The notes under the pieces: generated by a model
What the model saw: only the letters and a program-made list of their open reading frames with translations
Databases searched by the model: none
What the model was told of the DNA's origin: nothing
Shown here: positions 58,047 through 64,000 of the stretch, piece by piece
Numbering within the stretch: position 1 is the stretch's first letter
Layout: each line of letters begins with the position of its first letter
NCBI GenBank assembly: GCA_025331435.1
Contig: JAIWNI010000003.1
Coordinates: forward strand, 553,099-617,098
DNA: 64,000 nucleotides
DNA from: Choanephora cucurbitarum
Taxonomy: Eukaryota; Mucoromycota; Mucoromycetes; Mucorales; Choanephoraceae
Direction of reading: 5' to 3'
Made by a program: the position numbers and the translations under genes

Positions 58047-60869
58047 ATGTTTTGGCGCTTCGGTTTCAATAGTTCCACTCTAGATACTTTATTAGATAAA
58101 GAAGATGTTACGTTGGAAGAAGTATTAGAGGAAGAAGATTTACTTCAAGAAGCAAAGTCTATGAATCCTAAGCTTGTAGAATTGTAAAAAAGAAAATAAT
58201 AATAATAAAAAAAATGACATGATAACTAAACGCGTATCTACTGTAGTCTAAGTAAGATGGACCATGTAAAAGCCTTGTTGAATTATATTGTGGCTACTGA
58301 CCTGGAAGAAGCCAAACGATTCAAGTACGTAATACAATAAAATCAACAGTAACTAACTTGGTCATGATAGATATCCTTTTCTTGCAAGTGAGATTATTGC
58401 CTGTGAAATTCAACCGATCATTGATGCTATTGTGATGGATCATAAAGATGAACTTCTCTTACCATTCTGGTCTTATCTCGATCAACCTGCTCCACCAAGA
58501 AGAAAGGCTAATTCAGCATCCAAAGAAGAAGGTGTTGGGCTTGATTCTTTACAGGCATCTTACTTTTGTAAGACCATCGGTGTCTTGTTATCTAAATATC
58601 CTATCGAGGTAAGTCTATTTAAGATAGACTAGAGATGATTTCGGTAAATTTTAATCTAAAAGTTAGATGATGGCATTTATTCAATCTGATCCAAGCAATC
58701 TGGACAAGATATTATCTCACCTACAGACATCTGCTGTCATGGATCTCTTGTTGACTTTGGTGCGTATGGAAGAGTTGCCTGAAGGAAAAGGTGTTGTGAA
58801 GGTAAGTGGAATTTAGAAAATATGTATTCAATCTATAAACCATTCAGTAGTGGTTAAGTCATCATGGTTTACTCGAGAATCTGATTGATCGACTGGATCC
58901 TTACCTTGATAATGAAGTAAAGTATACATAAATACTTTATTGCTATGGATAACTTACCTTATAAAAGGAACATTCAATTGCTCAACAATGTATATGTGAA
59001 ATTGTCAGAATGTCACAAACCAGTTTACCAGAATCACCTAGTATTGGATTAAATGAGCTGATTATTCAACTCAAGAGGTAGGATGATACAATTGATGCAC
59101 ACTGTATATCTCATATCTGTCTTTATAGTGAATCCACCATTCAGAAACTTGCTAAATACATGTTAGATTCAGATGCACCCAATGCCACTTCTACTTTAAT
59201 CAACGGTGTTGGCATCATCATTGATATCATTCGACACAACAACAGTGATCTTGAAAATGATCCTACAGTAGCAGCCCTTTATGAATATCAACAACAACAA
59301 TCATTTCAACGTGCAGGTGTCTCTTTGGCCGAGATGTTAAAGGTGATGGGTGATCATGTAGCTGATTTCACTCATCTCTTGTTAAAACCTCGTTCTGTAC
59401 GTGGTCCTATCCATACAACCTTGGGTGAAATGGAACCCTTGGGTTTTGAGAGACTCAAGATCTGTGAATTGTTTGCAGAATTGTTGCATTGTTCAAACAT
59501 GTCCAATCTAAACCATTTCAATGGTGATGAAGAACAACCTAAATCCACTGAACTGTCTGTAGGTGATTACCTTAAATCCAAGTTTGTTGAAAACAAAGCA
59601 TTGCCTATCTGTGTTGTAAGCATAAGGATGTCAATGAGAGGGTTTTTGACTGATGTATGTATGGATAGGATCTCTTTTTCACGTTTCCTTGGAACAACTT
59701 TCTTCATTATGTGATCTATGATATGCTTCATCAAGTCTTTAATGGTCGAATGGATGTTGGACTCAATCGTCACTTGGCCATCTCAATCCTCAAGGATGGT
59801 CAATTGACAGACAAGATTGTTGTAGCTCAAAAAGCCAATGATGAAGAATGGTAAGCCTAATCAAACCACCACTTCCTCCTATTCACATATCCTTTTTTTT
59901 TATTAGTGCAAAACCAAAAGGTATTCGTGCAGGTTATATGGGCCATTTGACATTTATTTCAGATGAGATCATGAAGCTGTTTGAAGGATATCCCGAAACA
60001 ATCGTGCTTGAAATTAAGGATGATATCGACATGGAAGGTTGGAATGCTTACTGTAGCCATGAACTAAAAGAGACAAAAGAGAGAGATCAACTGCCATTGG
60101 GTGGATTGCGTCCTAATGATGATGTACCTCCAAGCGATGAAGAGGATGATGAGGACGTCTTGGAGGGCACAGCTGCCATTCAGTACTCTCGATTCTTGGC
60201 ACAACGTGGTGAAGAAGGACAGTTTGATGAAGAAGATGATGATGATGCAGATCATTGGATCACGTAAGTGTATGGATAGATTGTGAGCTGATCTGGATCC
60301 TGACATTTCTTTCAGTGGTAGAGATGATTTCAATAGGGATTATAGTTATACCAGCAATAACTATACAAAAAATGAACAGAATTTACCTGAAGAAGAAGAG
60401 GAAGAGGAAGAGGAATACAACAGTCATGATGAAGAGGTAAAAAGACTAATCAATTCACAGAATGATTCTAAACTTTCAATAGGAAAATGATGTTACACCT
60501 GATTGGACACGTAACTTTTCTAAATTCTCAGAATCAGCATCACTTCGTCGTATTCCTAGTCATACTGAAGAAGAAGAAGAGGAAGAGTATGATGATTTTG
60601 ATCATTTGGCAGATGCTGAAGAACTAGAGAGAAGAGCAGCTCTTCGTCGATATAAAGAACAAGAAGAAGAGGACGATTTTGGTGATTTCGAAAGTGCAGC
60701 AGATCATGCTGAACAACTGGACGCTTTACCCAGTCAAATGGAAAACTTAGATGTAAATAAGAAGACACCTGCTCAAGATGTCGTGAGAGCTGTCAAGACA
60801 AAAGAAGAAGACGAACAGTATGTGAAGCAATATCAACATGATACAGATGAACAGGAAGGCGAGATTTAA
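58047..60869 (+). CDS. SIT4/PP6 phosphatase-associated protein (SAPS domain)
   Basis: About eleven exons; the first two are 58047-58183 and 58247-58324. The N-terminus [40 protein letters not shown]... is shortened here to its key parts: [16 protein letters not shown], and the join NPKLVEFLSKM. Then follow [60 protein letters not shown] and [16 protein letters not shown]. These are the SAPS blocks of yeast Sap155/185/190 and human PPP6R proteins, regulatory subunits of Sit4/PP6 in TOR-linked cell-cycle and nutrient signalling. The C-terminus is an acidic disordered tail ([22 protein letters not shown]). Splice sites throughout are GT-AG and in phase where checked. It is convergent with the transporter gene. 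Confidence 0.92.
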
Positions 60870-60897
60870 TCATAATAATAAAGAGCTATATTTATTT

Positions 60898-62599
60898 CTA
60901 AAGACTCCATACAGTGCCTATCAGAGCCATACAGATAGAGACTGTTAAGATGAGATAGATCAGGATTGATTGTTTGGTGGGGACCTCAAACAGTCGCATA
61001 TAACAGACTAAAGGGAAAATGGCTGAAATACCAAAGCTGAACAAAGCACCTAATAAAGACTAACATTCACTAGATCAGTGCATTGGTTCTTTTTTTCTTT
61101 TTTTTTAATCTTACCATCACTCGATCAAATCCAGGAAACAAAGTGGCAATCACCATGACAATCAGACTGAGCATGATTTTGCCTACACCATTGACAAATG
61201 AACTCATACGATCTGAAAAGCGAGTTGTAGCCCATACTTCCCAAGTCATAATGACTGGATTCATCATCAGTCCATATTTGGCGATAGGTGTCAACACAAT
61301 CAAGCCAACAGCAAATCGATTGATCCAAACAGAATAACCAGGTGTTAATGCTAAATTTTGAGTGATCTACATGTACAGATATAAGTCATTTTTGGGAGGA
61401 ATCATCATTCTAAATTTTTACCTCTTTCATAGTATCTGATCCAAACATGATATAGCCTGCTACAGCCATCGTCACATAGATACCCATAGTAATCACATAA
61501 GTCAAATCGACCATCTGTTCATATCGTTTAGGATCTTGCATATCACGATAGATGGCAGGGAATACAGCATGACCTGAGAATCCAGCCATCATGAGACCGA
61601 TACAGAGAGGTACATTAGTGAGATCAGAAGGAATGATTTCTGTATCCTATGTTGTATGATCAGTACGCCTCACTCAGTGATTTCTACAACAAAAGAAGCT
61701 TTACCATAGGATCCAATAGACTACCCGGTTTTTCTGATTGAGAAAAGCCATCATACAACACAATCCACAACAGACAGATACAGCTGATGATACCCATTAA
61801 ACTTGTATAGGCCAGTTGACGGATAGGTAAAAAGAGCATGGGTGTAAGAATAAAGAAGGATCCAATACGAATGGAAAGGGTATCTAACTGAGGAAGCAAG
61901 GAGGCCACTGCATCTCCTAACAAAACCACCATGGCTACACTTGAAGCAAGTCAGTATCAGTCTATCCTTTCATCGCGACTTATCTATTTACCCTATCGTC
62001 ATCAGCTCAGTCATAAACACCACGCTCACATACGTTCTACCACGATCACCAAAGGCAGCAGCACCCATATCACCATAGGTACTGGAATGAGGCAAGACAT
62101 CAAGACAGTGGGCCATCAATTTTGCTGTATAATTCGTGACTAACGCACAGAACAAGAAGATCAAGCTGCCCATGACCCAGCCTGCACATCGAAAGGCAAA
62201 GGGTAATGTCAGGATACCGATACCTACCAGCACATTGACTGAATTAAAGACAGACTGAACAAAAGTCGATCTGGCTGGTTTCTTGTGTGGCAATTGATGT
62301 GAGATGACAGAGGCAATGGTAGTGTGACGAGAAAGAGAAGAGGTCTTTAGATCATAGATGTCTTCATAGGGCGCATTCACATTCTCAGCCACATAGAGTG
62401 CAGAGGTATGAGAATAAGAGTCCACAAAGGATTCAAGGTGATCACGTATCGATTGACTATCGCCATCATAGGATTCCAGGGCACTGTAGTAATCACTCTG
62501 GACTGTACCATAATGTAGACTCAATTGAGATGGGTGTGTATTTAAGGGTTTTCTGATGTTGATAGGGAAACTGGTCTCTTCGTGTGGATAATTAGACAT
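60898..62599 (-). CDS. AVT-type vacuolar amino-acid transporter (AAAP family)
   Basis: About five exons. The start at 62599 gives MSNYPHEETSFPIN and a hydrophilic N-terminus of about 130 residues; an upstream Met at 62716 would add a spurious hydrophobic stretch. The first helix is QSVFNSVNVLVGIGILTLPFAF, the typical AAAP opening, followed by AGWVMGSLIFLFCALVTNYTA and TYGDMGAAAFG. The second exon reads VAMVVLLGDAVASLLPQLD, joined in phase after MTIG. Later parts include GLMMAGFSGHAVFPAIYRDM and the final helices ending ALIGTVWSL. About eleven helices are expected. Such Avt1-like proteins exchange neutral amino acids and protons across the vacuolar membrane. Substrate is inferred. Confidence 0.9.
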
Positions 62600-64000
62600 G
62601 ATGGGTGTATAAAGAAAAAAAAGAAAGAAAATAATAAAAAAGATCACAACTGTCATGTCAATAACAATAACACTTGAAACTCTTCTATGAACCCCTATTT
62701 CTGGAATAGAAAACAATAAGAGCGCGCCACAAGATTCAATAAGCGAATAGCGTGTACTATAAAAGGCAGAAAAGTTGACAATGTTACTACTATTGCCATT
62801 CTTGACTATCTGTACTACCGCTTACTTGAAGTGTGTTTGTTACATCAAGTTGCACTTATGCCATACACAAGCAATTCGGAGAATAGCTCATATTAATAAA
62901 AACAATTGAGATGAAGAGCTTTATCGAGTCATGTCATACAGATTAATTTTATGGGTAGACAGACACTACGGCGCATATTAAAACTCAGTTTACATTTTTT
63001 ATATGAAAACTTACAGAATATTTTGCTCTGACGGGCAGAATTTTAGTAGAGAAGGAAAAAAGCCAGTTTGAAAGCTAAAAGTGTTGATTTTTTTTTCTCG
63101 ACGCTATAAGGTGAGTTAGAGGAAGCACTCTGTAAAGTTTCAAGACGATTGGCGTTGGTAAAGTGATCCACGTTTTTTTTCCATGTCGATTTTCTTGAAT
63201 AAAAAATACAAAGACAAAGAGAAATAACGGGTGAGAGAATATTTTCACTTGAATTCAGAAAATGAGATGAGAGAAATTAAATTGATTCTCAGTGAATTCT
63301 CAAAAAGAGTTAAGATGGGGGGACAGTTTACGAAAAGGGAAACAGATGATAACTTAAAAAAGAAAAAGGGGGGACAAAATACATATATATGGATGAAACA
63401 TTTAAAGAGATTTAGATAGCGTCCAAATTTTAAAGGAGAGGCAATTTTAGGATGTTTGGCTGTATTGAAGATTTAAGTGTAGGTGATACAAAAGAATAGA
63501 GATAAGCAACGAGTTGAGTAGAGAAGAAACAGATGCAACAAGCCTAAGGGTGAAAACGGAGAATATTTATTTGTCGAAGCTTGTGCACCCTAACTAAGAA
63601 GGTAGAAGTTAATGTTATGGTCAACATGATGAGTGGTCCTAACAAGTGAAGCATAAGTTATAGGATAATACTGTTGATCTTTTGTATGAAATTAAAAAGA
63701 TATAAGAACGACAAGTCGCACAAAGAGAACTTGCGACTCTCTTTTTAATCATGCTGAGACTTGAATCATCAGTTTGCTACAGCATAACAGTTGTTGTTCA
63801 TCGTCTTGAATTCAAAGCACTACTCTCTTTCTCTGTTCGTGAATAACTGGTTTAAATCAGTTAGCTGAAAGCGTGCTCATGAGTTGCTGGTATGCTTACT
63901 ATACTTTATGAAACGCTTATAGTTAGTAAAAATTCTTTCGTGTGATTATATTAAAAGGTTTAACCAGTTAGTGATGCATCAGTAAGACTTTTACGACAAA
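62600..64000. other. Gene-free stretch at window end
   Basis: Promoter of the transporter gene on the left, then A-rich sequence with no frame that looks coding. A frame at 63231-63419 is Lys/Glu-rich low complexity and unsupported. Confidence 0.45.

Overview
The window is nuclear DNA of a filamentous fungus, most likely an early-diverging one of the order Mucorales (Mucoromycota). The evidence is AT-rich sequence with dense A/T homopolymers, genes split by very short GT-AG introns (mostly 48-80 nt), single-copy housekeeping genes of clear fungal type (CFT1, VTS1, SLM1, ERG1, SIT4-associated protein, AVT-type transporter), and lineage-typical mobile DNA (Tc1/mariner DD34E, LINE, MITE, Helitron-like and PD-(D/E)XK families). 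I cannot name the genus from sequence alone. No tRNA, rRNA or CRISPR was recognised.

Layout. 1-1.8 kb: 3' part of a multi-pass membrane protein with a Ser/Pro-rich tail. 1.8-5.2 kb: gene-free, with a small foldback repeat. 5.2-7.6 kb: a cytochrome P450 and, convergent to it, a Siw14/Oca-type phosphatase. 9.0-16.3 kb: CFT1 (pre-mRNA 3' end cleavage), RPS28 and, convergent, methylthioribose-1-phosphate isomerase. 17.7-20.4 kb: two small secreted proteins, one a tandem pacifastin-like protease inhibitor. 22.4-23.6 kb: an NAD(P)-binding Coq11-like protein. 26.4-33.1 kb: a transposon island holding two identical 820-bp inverted Tc1/mariner segments, a Helitron-like relic, a PD-(D/E)XK family gene broken by a MITE, a LINE endonuclease fragment and a 95-bp inverted repeat. 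33.3-34.1 kb: a secreted Cys-containing protein. 35.9-50 kb: a dense housekeeping block with VTS1, a short-chain dehydrogenase, an SLM1-like BAR/PH protein, a SUN-domain protein, a BUD22-like protein, a SNAPC4-like Myb protein and a second Myb/SANT protein. 51-52.8 kb: transposase relics and a lineage-specific hypothetical. 54.3-62.6 kb: M24B aminopeptidase, ERG1, SIT4-associated protein and an AVT-type amino-acid transporter.

The neighbours do not form one pathway; this is an ordinary eukaryotic chromosome segment. Some genes touch shared themes: RNA 3' processing and snRNA transcription (CFT1, SNAPC4-like), mRNA repression (VTS1), ribosome biogenesis (RPS28, BUD22-like), membrane lipids and TORC2 signalling (ERG1, SLM1-like). 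Exon joins were derived by hand from splice-site consensus plus reading-frame continuity and were checked for phase in most genes. The most unusual content is in the transposon island, in the tandem pacifastin protein and in one possible 25-nt intron. I did not find convincing evidence for a wholly new multi-gene system.
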